This document shows, piece after piece, positions 8,039 to 14,923 of a stretch of DNA of 19,881 nt. Position 1 is the first letter of the stretch. The number at the start of each line of letters is the position of its first letter. The position numbers and the translations under genes were made by a program. Source of the DNA: Deinococcus malanensis (GTDB lineage: Bacteria; Deinococcota; Deinococci; Deinococcales; Deinococcaceae); NCBI RefSeq assembly GCF_014647655.1, contig NZ_BMPP01000032.1:1-19881 (forward strand). The letters run 5' to 3'. The notes under the pieces were generated by a model that saw only the letters and a list, made by a program, of their open reading frames with translations, was not told the DNA's origin and did not search any database.

Positions 8039-8556
8039 CGAACGACATCCGGTGCAAAGGAAAGGGCGCTGCATCAGTAAGCAGCGTCCTCGTTCCTGCC
8101 CTCCCACCGTGCTCATCAGGCAAGCGGTGTTCGAAGATGGAAAGCGTCGCCCAAAATTCTCCAGCCACCGACGACCCTTGTGAGTCATGCTCGCCTGAAG
8201 GAGCCTTTTCGAAGTTCGAGTGGCCAGGGTCCGGGTTGCCCTGCTCCGCTTGTACTTGGTATCGCAGCGCCAAGTACTGTTCCAGCATCGGCGGCAGCGA
8301 ACCATAGTCAATGCCTTTCAGGACGGGTTCGGGAACGGTAGCGTTGTCTGTTCCATCGTTGGCAGCAGCATTCAGAGGAGGTGATGGGCAGGTTGCAACC
8401 CCTGAGGTTCGAGGCGGGTCGGCACCTGTTTGTACTGAGCCGCAGCTCAGAACCGTCGACTGGCTGATCTGTATTTGTCGGTATCGCCTCAGCCGAAGCA
8501 GACGCTAAGCCATTTGAAGCAATACCATTCGTGACATTCACCGGCAGAGTAGGTGT
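8039..8556. other. 518-nt region without an intact gene
   Basis: Neither strand shows a convincing complete coding sequence. The minus strand holds a short MutS-like relic (8226-8324, separate entry), with an 8-bp inverted repeat GTACTTGG/CCAAGTAC inside it (8250-8275). No clear terminator for the lipoprotein gene was recognised. Confidence 0.5.
8226..8324 (-). pseudogene. Possible relic of a MutS N-terminus
   Basis: The minus strand reads VLKGIDYGSLPPMLEQYLAL, then an Arg and a short Gln/Glu-rich stretch ending NPD. This resembles the start of Thermus-type MutS (recalled as LKG, then GPLPPLLQQYVELR, then YPD). MutS should continue with LLLFQVGDFYE, but nothing like it follows in any frame. 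A possible MTHK, echoing the later LTHKTSK block, appears in another frame about 45 nt on. The stretch therefore looks like a decayed or truncated copy, or a chance likeness. Only about 33 codons support it. A functional mutS would have to lie elsewhere. Confidence 0.35.
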
Positions 8557-9126
8557 ATGCATGCGCCTGTGTTTGACACCCTGATGACCGAACGCCTGGT
8601 GCTGCGTCACTTCCGCGAAGCCGACGCAGCAGCGCTCAGTGCATATCGCAGCGACCCGCTGGTCGCCGAGTACCAAGCTTGGGGTCCGAGCTTCAGCGAG
8701 GAACAGGCGCTGGCGTTGATCCGCGCCATGCGTGACCGTCAGCCCGGCCAACCCGGGTGGTTCCAGTTCGCCGTCGCCACCCGGGACTCCGGGGCACTGA
8801 TCGGCGACATTGGCTGGCGGTCGTTCGAGGTACGGCATGCAGAGGTCGGTTTTAGCATCATGAGTTCTATGCACGGCAAGGGATACGCGCGTGAGGCCGT
8901 GGCTGCCCTGCTCACCTTCGCTTTCCAGCGCCTGAAGGTACACCGGGTGGTGGCGAACACCGATCCGCGCAACCTGCCGTCGGCAAGGTTGCTGCGCCGG
9001 CTCGGCTTTCGGCATGAGGGACGGGCGCTGGAAAGTTATTTCGACGGCAGCGTCTGGCTGGACGACGATCAATATGCGCTACTGGCTCGGGAATGGTCCG
9101 CGGCGCACGCGCCCGGTCACGCATGA
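8557..9126 (+). CDS. GNAT family N-acetyltransferase, RimJ/RimL-like
   Basis: The 189-aa length is typical of single-domain RimJ/RimL-type GNATs. It opens with the family pattern TERLVLRHFREADA (11-24). The acetyl-CoA loop is in VGFSIMSSMHGKGYAREAV (97-115), and NTDPRNLPSARLLRRLGF (134-151) is the usual C-terminal block. It transfers acetyl from acetyl-CoA to an amine: a protein N-terminus, an antibiotic or a metabolite. The sequence does not say which. It is cytoplasmic and stands alone. The ATG at 8557 is the first in frame but has only a weak upstream signal, so the start is fairly sure, not certain. Confidence 0.9.
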   Translation: MHAPVFDTLMTERLVLRHFREADAAALSAYRSDPLVAEYQAWGPSFSEEQALALIRAMRDRQPGQPGWFQFAVATRDSGALIGDIGWRSFEVRHAEVGFSIMSSMHGKGYAREAVAALLTFAFQRLKVHRVVANTDPRNLPSARLLRRLGFRHEGRALESYFDGSVWLDDDQYALLAREWSAAHAPGHA

Positions 9127-9358
9127 TTCCTGCAGGCGTGCAGATCAGGTTGCCGTCCACTCGCCTGCCCCGAGGTACGGGCCCTTGAAGTGGGAGTGCA
9201 CCATTGCGCGGTGAGTGAACGGGGCTGCGCTTCCCCATTTGTTTGAGGACTAGGGGAATAAAACTATCCGAGCTCCACCGCTCTGAACGCCCACACCCTT
9301 GACAATCAGGTAACCACTCAGCACGAAGTCAAATTTAGCTCTGAGTAATTACTTGTTT

Positions 9359-9655
9359 TTAACCAATGTAGCGCAAAGTAAAAACAAAAACTATCAGGGA
9401 AATTAAAGACCATAATACGAAAGCCAGCATGGCTACATTCTCTGCACTTGATGATACTTGATTACTATTCTGAAAATGTTTTTTAAATCTATATGCTGCG
9501 AATGCAATAATAATAGAAATTCCCATCACCAAAAAATTACTGGCCATGGGATTGTACGCAAAAGCAGAATTGCCAGCAGTTCGCAAAGCAGAAAATAGCA
9601 ACCAGCTACTTACAACTATACTCGCCAAGCTTATAGCGTAGTTCCTATCGTTCAT
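9359..9655 (-). CDS. Small AT-rich membrane protein, three predicted TM helices, unknown function
   Basis: The protein is 98 aa when started at ATG 9655 (MNDRNYAI), which has AAAGGAGT 8 nt upstream. The frame could extend 20 codons further to 9715, but no ribosome-binding site supports that. Three hydrophobic stretches are visible: ISLASIVVSSWLLFSALRT, NFLVMGISIIIAFAAYRF and AMLAFVLWSLISLIVFVFTL. Most of the protein therefore lies in the membrane, with a short polar loop (HFQNSNQVSSSAEN) between helices 2 and 3. I do not recognise a family. Base composition is strikingly AT-rich compared with every neighbour, and the codons used (ATA, TTA, AAT) fit recent acquisition from a low-GC donor. It is divergent from the nucleotidyltransferase gene. 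Confidence 0.7.
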   Translation of the reverse strand: MNDRNYAISLASIVVSSWLLFSALRTAGNSAFAYNPMASNFLVMGISIIIAFAAYRFKKHFQNSNQVSSSAENVAMLAFVLWSLISLIVFVFTLRYIG

Positions 9656-9843
9656 AAACAGCACTCCTTTGACCATTAAAATTAAATAGTTGGTAGAGCA
9701 GAGCGGATGATGCATGAGCTGGTAAAATCAAAATCCAATTTTTCGCAGTTTGGGCAGGTGTCCTCGGAGATGCCCCTACTCTACCTGTTCAGCCAAGTCC
9801 AGGCCCCCCGCTGAGCAGCCACACGAACAGAAGGAAGCCCCTC

Positions 9844-10377
9844 ATGAACCAAGCCCACCTCGACCTGATAAGCAAAGTGGTGTCCGCTGCTGCCCAGCTG
9901 GATCTCCCTGTCTGGGTCGGTGGCGGCTGGGCGATCGACGCTCGCCTGGGACTAATCACTCGCGGGCATGATGACATTGATCTGACGTTTCCTGGCGAGC
10001 GTAGAAGGGAGTTCGAAACACTCATCGTCGGCCGTCAGGGACGCATCACAGAAGAACTGGATTACGGGTTTCTCGCTGAGGCCCAGGGCGTCCTGCTGGA
10101 CTGCGAACCTGCTTACTGGAACGGTGCTTCATACGAAATAGACGGTGCACCTGCGGGCTCCTGCCCAGAGCAGACCGAAGGGCGTCTCGAGGGCCTCAGT
10201 CTGAGGTGTAACAGCTGGGAAGCCATCATGTGGGACTACTTCTCCTACGCCAACGAAATTCCCAGGTCCCAATGGCCCGCAAAGCATAAGCACTCGTACG
10301 AGCTGGCTTCCCGGGCGTTAGGCGAAGAGGCCATACACCGCTTACGCGCCGCTTTCAACTTACGGCAAGAGGAATGA
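9844..10377 (+). CDS. Aminoglycoside nucleotidyltransferase, ANT(2'')-Ia (AadB)-like
   Basis: The 177 aa equal the length of ANT(2'')-Ia, and the ungapped alignment I can recall has more than half the residues identical. Intact blocks: GGGWAIDARLG (26-36), HDDIDLTFPGERR (42-54) with metal-binding Asp44 and Asp46, EELDYGFLAE (70-79), LLDCEP with the probable catalytic base Asp86, and CNSWEAI. Family members transfer AMP from ATP to the 2''-hydroxyl of gentamicin, tobramycin or kanamycin. Whether this homologue confers resistance cannot be read from the sequence. The ATG has AAGGAAG (9831-9837) 6 nt upstream. No integron attC or integrase flanks it; codon use and GC look like the host. It is a single-gene unit. 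Confidence 0.93.
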   Translation: MNQAHLDLISKVVSAAAQLDLPVWVGGGWAIDARLGLITRGHDDIDLTFPGERRREFETLIVGRQGRITEELDYGFLAEAQGVLLDCEPAYWNGASYEIDGAPAGSCPEQTEGRLEGLSLRCNSWEAIMWDYFSYANEIPRSQWPAKHKHSYELASRALGEEAIHRLRAAFNLRQEE

Positions 10378-10704
10378 CTGTTCGTTCAAAGCCCGGTGTC
10401 CAGGACCTGAACAGTCGTGCATGGTTAACTCCCAGGCCTTGGATTGAGGACCGCGTAAGTTGCCTCTGATCTGGGGTGCCTGAGTACCCTCAGGCGCCGT
10501 CCGCCACCTTCAGTTCCCAGTAACAAGCAACTCAGACTTTGACCGTTCTCAAAGTGGTGGTCCGGAACCAGTGAGAGCCGTCATGCCCCGTGTGCCTCTG
10601 GAACCTCGCCAGTGCCATACAGGGATGTGCTAGGAACGGGAAACCAAGGCCTCAACAGAACATATGCGGTTACTTTGCCCCGCAGTTACTTATAGAGTTC
10701 ACCT
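10378..10704. other. Intergenic region with inverted repeat after the nucleotidyltransferase gene
   Basis: GACTGTTC (10376-10383, overlapping the stop) pairs perfectly with GAACAGTC (10409-10416). The hairpin could act in termination, although no T-tract follows. The rest holds no supported gene. A second weak inverted repeat, ACTTTG/CAAAGT, lies around 10533-10552. Near the right end TATAGA (10691-10696) stands 8 nt before the next ATG. Confidence 0.45.
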
Positions 10705-11016
10705 ATGGCCGAATCATCCTGGACTTCACCGCTCCTGATGAGCCTCCGGCGTGATCTGCTCATCGCCCTGGCAGCACTAGCCATGGCGTTCACGGGAGAT
10801 CTGGTCGTGGGAAGCAGCGGACAAAATGTCTTGATGCTGTTCGGACGAGTGAACATCTTCGACCTCGCCTTATGTGCGTTTGCCGCCGTCCGGGCCACGC
10901 ACGCGCGCCAGGCGTACCTCCGGCGGACGCACAGGAGCAGCCTGCCCCGGAATGAAAATGTGCTTTGGCTCGGCACCCTGGTCTTGATTGGAATCCAGCT
11001 CCTGACGACCGTGTAG
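10705..11016 (+). CDS. Small integral membrane protein, unknown function
   Basis: The protein is 103 aa with three predicted hydrophobic segments: LLIALAALAMAFTGDLVVG (~18-36), VLMLFGRVNIFDLALCAFA (~42-60) and VLWLGTLVLIGIQLL near the C-terminus. A basic loop (RATHARQAYLRRTHR) probably faces the cytoplasm. I do not recognise the family. The ATG has no clear ribosome-binding site, but TATAGA lies 8 nt upstream, which fits a leaderless start. Hydrophobic patterning and typical third-base GC support a real gene. The minus-strand frame over the same bases is Arg-rich and unconvincing. Confidence 0.65.
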   Translation: MAESSWTSPLLMSLRRDLLIALAALAMAFTGDLVVGSSGQNVLMLFGRVNIFDLALCAFAAVRATHARQAYLRRTHRSSLPRNENVLWLGTLVLIGIQLLTTV

Positions 11017-11144
11017 TAACAGGCCCACAGGCCATAGATTCTCAACCGTCGAGTATCACCTGGCTCTTCCGCAATGGTCCGTCCTATTGATGCCCTCCAT
11101 CGGCCCACGCTGAATACACGTCAGCTCCTGACGGGAAGGCACGG

Positions 11145-11150
11145 TACGCT
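11145..11150 (+). promoter_or_regulatory. -10-like box TACGCT before DinB-family gene
   Basis: TACGCT (TAnnnT) ends 9 nt before the ATG at 11160. There is no Shine-Dalgarno sequence, so a leaderless or near-leaderless transcript is likely. No good -35 was found. Confidence 0.4.
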
Positions 11151-11159
11151 GGCCCTCAC

Positions 11160-11633
11160 ATGACGCGACCACACGAGAGTTCAGGCGTGTTCACAGCCGA
11201 CGAGATGCTCCACCACTGGCGGGGACACCGCGCCCTCACCCGCCGCACCATCGAACGCTTCCCTGACGAGCACCTGTTCACCTTCACGCCTGGCGCCCCA
11301 CTCCGCACCTTTGGCGAGATGATGCTGGAGACCGTACGCATGGTTGCACCCAGCCTGCATGGCGTCGAGTCCGGCAAATGGGACTTTACGCAGATCGATA
11401 CCAGTGACGTCCACGAGAAAGCTGTTCTGCTTCACCTATGGGACGAGGCGGACGCTCTCATTGAAGCCCGCTGGCCCCACCTGACGCGAGATGCGTTGCG
11501 GGGAGTCGTCCCGCCGCTGCCCCACCTCACGGCATTGCCCTACCTGGTGGAGAACGAGATTCACCACCGGGGGCAAGGCTTCGTATACCTGCGGCTGTTG
11601 GGTATCGAGCCGCCTGCTTTTTACGAAAGGTAG
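11160..11633 (+). CDS. DinB / YfiT-like four-helix protein
   Basis: The 157 aa match the usual size of DinB-superfamily proteins. The fold signature is seen in MLHHWRGHRALTRRTIERF near the start, FGEMMLETVRM in the second helix, and the C-terminal ENEIHHRGQGFVYLRLLGIE, a typical DinB end in which HHRGQ supplies metal-ligand histidine(s). The second helix lacks the common His, so metal binding may be altered. Members are thiol-dependent transferases or hydrolases, and the family is expanded in Deinococcus. The reaction here is unknown. It is cytoplasmic and appears to be transcribed alone. Confidence 0.85.
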   Translation: MTRPHESSGVFTADEMLHHWRGHRALTRRTIERFPDEHLFTFTPGAPLRTFGEMMLETVRMVAPSLHGVESGKWDFTQIDTSDVHEKAVLLHLWDEADALIEARWPHLTRDALRGVVPPLPHLTALPYLVENEIHHRGQGFVYLRLLGIEPPAFYER

Positions 11634-11880
11634 TGGACCCGGCGTATAGGGGATGATGGAAGGCGGGGATGAACCTGAAGCCAACGCACTTTACGCCGTC
11701 GACGGCGTGCTGTCGCTGTATACCACAGACCTGACAGACCAAAGTCGACGCTCCAGCTCCAGGACTACGCGGGCCAGCCCTGTTTGAGATGTCGTCTTTC
11801 TCATGTCATTAGACGTTTGAGCGCCCGACGCTGATCCTCCACAAATCGATCTCCCCGTGTGTCGGCCCCAATCGAGCAGC

Positions 11881-11886
11881 GACAAT
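11881..11886 (+). promoter_or_regulatory. -10-like box GACAAT before methyltransferase gene
   Basis: GACAAT lies exactly 6 nt before the ATG at 11893, in the context GACAATGCGGACATG. The same geometry occurs before the ArsR-like gene (CACAATGCCGACATG) and the vWA gene (TACAAT plus 6 nt). This supports the start at 11893 over the earlier in-frame codon at 11857. Confidence 0.45.
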
Positions 11887-11892
11887 GCGGAC

Positions 11893-12645
11893 ATGAGTGA
11901 CTCGCAGGAGGGGCTGACCTTCTACACCCAGCTCGCGCCGTGGTGGCCGCTGATCTCTCCACCCGGTGAATACGAGGAGGAGGCAGCGTTCAGCGCCACG
12001 ATGCTCCGCACCGCCCGCCATCCCGTCCGCGACGTGCTCGAGCTGGGCAGTGGCGGCGGCCACAACGCAGTGCATCTCAAAGCGCACTTCCGCCTGACCC
12101 TGGTAGATCTGTCCGCGCAGATGCTGGAGCTGTCCCGTCAACTCAACCCGGAGTGCCAGCACCAGCAGGGAGACATGCGCTCGATCCGCCTTGACCGCAC
12201 CTTCGATGCCGTATTCGTGCATGACGCCGTGGATTACATGACCTCTGAGCAAGATCTCCGGCTGGCGATGGAAACCGCGTTCATGCACTGCCGGCCCGGG
12301 GGCGTGGCGGTCTTCCTTCCGGATCAGACGCGTGAAACGTTCGAGCCCGGCAGCAGCTGCGGTGGGACCGACGGGCCGGACGGCCGGGGTGTCCGGTACC
12401 TGGAGTGGAATTGGGATCCGGATCCGTCCGATACGCGGGTGCAGACCGAGTACGCGTTCGTGCTCCGTAAGGCGGACGGGTCGGTGCGTGCAGTCCATGA
12501 AACGCATCACCTGGGCCTGTTCCGCCGGGAAGAGTGGCTGGCGTGGCTGGACGAGGTTGGATTTGAGCCACAACTGGTGACTGAAGTCACTACTGAGGAG
12601 CGAACGCCCAGAGACGTCTTCCTGGGCCACCGTCCTCAACCGTAA
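11893..12645 (+). CDS. Class I SAM-dependent methyltransferase
   Basis: The protein is 250 aa from ATG 11893. Motif I is VLELGSGGGHNA (48-59) and motif II is LTLVDLS, with Asp72 expected to bind the SAM ribose. QQGDMRSIRL and FDAVFVHDAVDYM follow as motifs III and IV. After the Rossmann core, FLPDQTRETFEPGSSCGG and the Trp/Asp-rich YLEWNWDPDPSD probably form the substrate side. The domain order fits the Methyltransf_25/11 group, small-molecule methyltransferases. The substrate is not identifiable. The frame extends 12 codons upstream, but the -10 box then lies inside the gene, so the later start is preferred. It converges on the tandem-GNAT gene. Confidence 0.88.
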   Translation: MSDSQEGLTFYTQLAPWWPLISPPGEYEEEAAFSATMLRTARHPVRDVLELGSGGGHNAVHLKAHFRLTLVDLSAQMLELSRQLNPECQHQQGDMRSIRLDRTFDAVFVHDAVDYMTSEQDLRLAMETAFMHCRPGGVAVFLPDQTRETFEPGSSCGGTDGPDGRGVRYLEWNWDPDPSDTRVQTEYAFVLRKADGSVRAVHETHHLGLFRREEWLAWLDEVGFEPQLVTEVTTEERTPRDVFLGHRPQP

Positions 12646-12810
12646 CAACGTCTCCTGAGCTGGCAACCTGAACTGCACCGCAGGCGACCTGGACTTCCAC
12701 TTCTTCTGGCCACCAGGGAGTGCTGTCTCCAGGTAGTGGACCCGCACCCTTTATCGGCGAGGTCCCTTCACCAGACGCCCACCGCCACACTCTCAACAGC
12801 TGTCAATCGT

Positions 12811-13908
12811 TTACACCGTGATGTTCACCATCCCCTGCAGGTACGCTTGCGCCTGCGATACCTCTAATTGCCAGAGGGTCGTCGCCGAGTACGGACGGAA
12901 GCCCAACTCCTCGTTGATGAGGCGCATCGCCGCGTTCGCGTCCGCGTTCTCCGTGCGGACAAAACGTGCGTCCCCATTCAGCGCCAACGCCCGCTGCAGC
13001 GCTACGGCCTTCAGCCAGCGGCCCAGCCCCAAACCACGGGCTTGATGCACCACCCCCGTCGCGCCCTGGGCCAGGATGCTCGGACGACCCGGGTGCCAGC
13101 TGAGTTCCGTGAACCCCACCAGGCCTGCGTCCGACGTCCGGCGCGCCACTCCCAGAACGCGTTGCCGCCCCGACGCATGAAAGTGGGCTTCGGCAGCCAG
13201 GAACTGCTCCACGGTCAGCCGGGTGTCCTCGACCTCCAGTTCACCGAGCGGCTGGTCATTCATGACCTGCGTCAGTTCCAGAAACGCCGTGACGTCCTCT
13301 TCGGGAACCGCGCCCTCCCAGACCTCAATGTTGTAGCCCGCCGCGCGTTCCTGTCCTTGGGTGATCCAGCGCTGCAGCAGGCTGGGATCGAGCTCGTGCA
13401 CATCAAGCTGGTTCACTTGAGCGGCCAGTCCCGGCTTCGCTCCTGTCTGCCGCAGGGCCGTCTCACCGGCTGGGACACGCGAGTTGCTACTGACCATCAA
13501 CATGGTTCGCCCATCGGCGTGCGCCGCATCCACGACCTTCTCTAGCAGGGCCCGGCCGATCCCCTGACGCCGGTACGTGGCGAGCACGCCCAGCTTGACC
13601 TGGGCCATATGCCGGTTCTGGTCCAGGCGCACCAGCGCGACGGTAGCGTCCGCGATCACGCGTTCTCCGTCGCGCACCACCCAGGCGGGCACCTCGACGA
13701 AAGCAGGAAGGTGTCGCAGAGAAGCGGCAACTTGGGATGGGGCGAGAGGAGGGTTGTCCGGCTGCCGTTCGTGAAGCTGGATGTTCTCAAAGACCGTGAG
13801 GGCCTCAATCAGGGAGTCAGGAGCGGTTCGCGGGTCGTAGGGCTCGAGATCCAGTCCGGCGGGGACTGGACGGTCGGTCACGGCTGGGTGAGGTGCGTTT
13901 CGGGTCAT
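12811..13908 (-). CDS. Tandem GNAT acetyltransferase (two GNAT domains)
   Basis: The protein is 365 aa with two GNAT folds in tandem. The N-terminal acetyl-CoA motif is VKLGVLATYRRQGIGRALL (104-122) and the C-terminal one is TGVVHQARGLGLGRWLKAV (284-302), followed by ENADANAAMRLINEELGF (320-337). Both loops keep the R/Q-x-x-G-x-G/A pattern, so both may bind acetyl-CoA; in many tandem GNATs only one is catalytic. It is cytoplasmic. The substrate is unknown; such proteins often act on antibiotics or thiol/amine metabolites. The start ATG has a strong GAGGAGG site. It lies 41 nt after the ArsR-like gene on the same strand and is probably co-transcribed and controlled by it. Confidence 0.87.
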   Translation of the reverse strand: MTRNAPHPAVTDRPVPAGLDLEPYDPRTAPDSLIEALTVFENIQLHERQPDNPPLAPSQVAASLRHLPAFVEVPAWVVRDGERVIADATVALVRLDQNRHMAQVKLGVLATYRRQGIGRALLEKVVDAAHADGRTMLMVSSNSRVPAGETALRQTGAKPGLAAQVNQLDVHELDPSLLQRWITQGQERAAGYNIEVWEGAVPEEDVTAFLELTQVMNDQPLGELEVEDTRLTVEQFLAAEAHFHASGRQRVLGVARRTSDAGLVGFTELSWHPGRPSILAQGATGVVHQARGLGLGRWLKAVALQRALALNGDARFVRTENADANAAMRLINEELGFRPYSATTLWQLEVSQAQAYLQGMVNITV

Positions 13909-13949
13909 ACTTCCTCCTCGGCGGGCTGTGTGCCGCGCCTGTGTGCATG

Positions 13950-14585
13950 TCAGTGCTGGTGCAGGTGGCCCGGGAAGGTCATCAGTACGAACGTAGCCTG
14001 CTTCGCGTCCGCGGCGTCGTCGCCGGTGTCAAGTTCGGTCAGGATGCGGTCCAGGGCGGCCTGGGCCCGCTGGTACTGCTCGGGGGTCAGGCGGACGGCA
14101 CGCAGCCGCATCGCGGGCGGGTACGGGCCTTCGGGCGCAGCGGACCCGTCCGCCGGGTGATGAGTGCCGAGCCTCACCGTGAGGTCTGTACCGCCCTCGT
14201 TGGGGGCTTGAGGGTCCTGCCGTGCCTGCCAGGCGAGGATGGCGTGGGCGTACGCATTCGTGATTTCCTGCATGACCGGCTCGATCAGCGTGAGGGGTTC
14301 ATCCAGTCGGACGAGCGCGCGCGGGACGTGGAAGGTCTCTGCGACCGTCTGGTACAGGACGCGTTTGCCCTGGTGTCCCGCGACGCGCAGAAGGCCGCTG
14401 TCGGTGAGTTTGCGGACGTGGTACGCGACGCGATTGGCGGGTTCTGCGAGCGCGTGAGCGGCCTGGCTGGACGTGCCGGGTTGCATGAACTTCTCCAGCA
14501 GGCGTGCCCCGTACGTGAAGTCCAGCAGGGCCTGCGCCTGTGCAGGGGTCGCCACTTGGAACGGGGTCGCCGGGGGATCGGTCAT
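13950..14585 (-). CDS. ArsR-like winged-helix transcriptional regulator
   Basis: The protein is 211 aa from ATG 14585. A winged helix-turn-helix fills residues ~20-100: helix AAHALAEPANRVAYHVRKL (42-60) for recognition, and the wing LLRVAGHQGKRVLYQTV. The rest has ~110 residues including a Pro-rich loop (AAPEGPYPP) and a helical end (LTPEQYQRAQAALDRILTEL) and may bind a ligand or mediate dimers. No Cys pair for metal sensing is visible, so metals are unlikely ligands. The frame continues upstream to 14927, but that part has no family likeness; the -10 box 6 nt before ATG 14585 supports this start. It likely regulates itself and the following GNAT. Confidence 0.85.
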   Translation of the reverse strand: MTDPPATPFQVATPAQAQALLDFTYGARLLEKFMQPGTSSQAAHALAEPANRVAYHVRKLTDSGLLRVAGHQGKRVLYQTVAETFHVPRALVRLDEPLTLIEPVMQEITNAYAHAILAWQARQDPQAPNEGGTDLTVRLGTHHPADGSAAPEGPYPPAMRLRAVRLTPEQYQRAQAALDRILTELDTGDDAADAKQATFVLMTFPGHLHQH

Positions 14586-14591
14586 GTCGGC

Positions 14592-14597
14592 ATTGTG
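14592..14597 (-). promoter_or_regulatory. -10-like box CACAAT of the ArsR-GNAT operon
   Basis: On the minus strand CACAAT stands 6 nt before the ATG at 14585, with GCCGAC between and no Shine-Dalgarno sequence. The layout implies a leaderless mRNA. Confidence 0.45.
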
Positions 14598-14615
14598 CGC
14601 GAGTGAAATTTCAAT

Positions 14616-14631
14616 AGAAACCTGAGTTTCT
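14616..14631. promoter_or_regulatory. Candidate operator AGAAAC-CTGA-GTTTCT
   Basis: A perfect inverted repeat with 6-bp arms and a 4-bp centre lies 19-34 nt upstream of the -10 box, at the expected place of the -35. It is the sort of dyad a dimeric ArsR-like repressor would bind. A second small palindrome, GAAATTTC (14605-14612), lies next to it. Autoregulation is an inference from position. Confidence 0.4.
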
Positions 14632-14923
14632 GAAAACAGCGCAAGTCCGGTGCTCCCTGAGTTCGGCCTGTGCCTGCAATGGCAGACCGTACCTGGCCTC
14701 ATCACTTCATTGTGGTGGGAACCTTTGGACCGTCGGATCCCGCCACAATCGTTGCAATGAACGGGGCTGAAGGGTGCCGGACGGCACTTATTGCCTTCCG
14801 ACCGGCAATCGAACACGAAAAGAAGCGAATCGTTGCCCGCCACCAGACAGGGTGACGAACCGTTCCTGACACGCCTCGGAAGCTTCAAAGAAGCGATCGA
14901 TTCCCGTGCCAGCCCAGCCGTCC
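14632..14923. other. Intergenic region with imperfect hairpin, downstream of integrase remnant
   Basis: About 290 nt without a supported gene. ATTGTGGTGGGA (14709-14720) pairs with TCCCGCCACAAT (14738-14749) with a single G-T wobble, leaving a 17-nt loop. No T-run follows, so it is a weak terminator candidate for the integrase strand or an unrelated dyad. Confidence 0.4.

Noticed and set aside
6938..8311. 457-codon minus-strand frame
   Set aside because: It lies opposite the beta-propeller gene, is rich in Arg/Val/Gly as expected of an antisense frame in high-GC DNA, and shows no family motif.
8308..9072. 254-codon minus-strand frame
   Set aside because: It is mostly antisense to the clear GNAT gene and has no recognisable domain.
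10376..10416. Inverted repeat after the ANT(2'')-like gene considered as an integron attC site
   Set aside because: The arms GACTGTTC/GAACAGTC do not match the GTTRRRY and RYYYAAC core sites, and no integron integrase is near.
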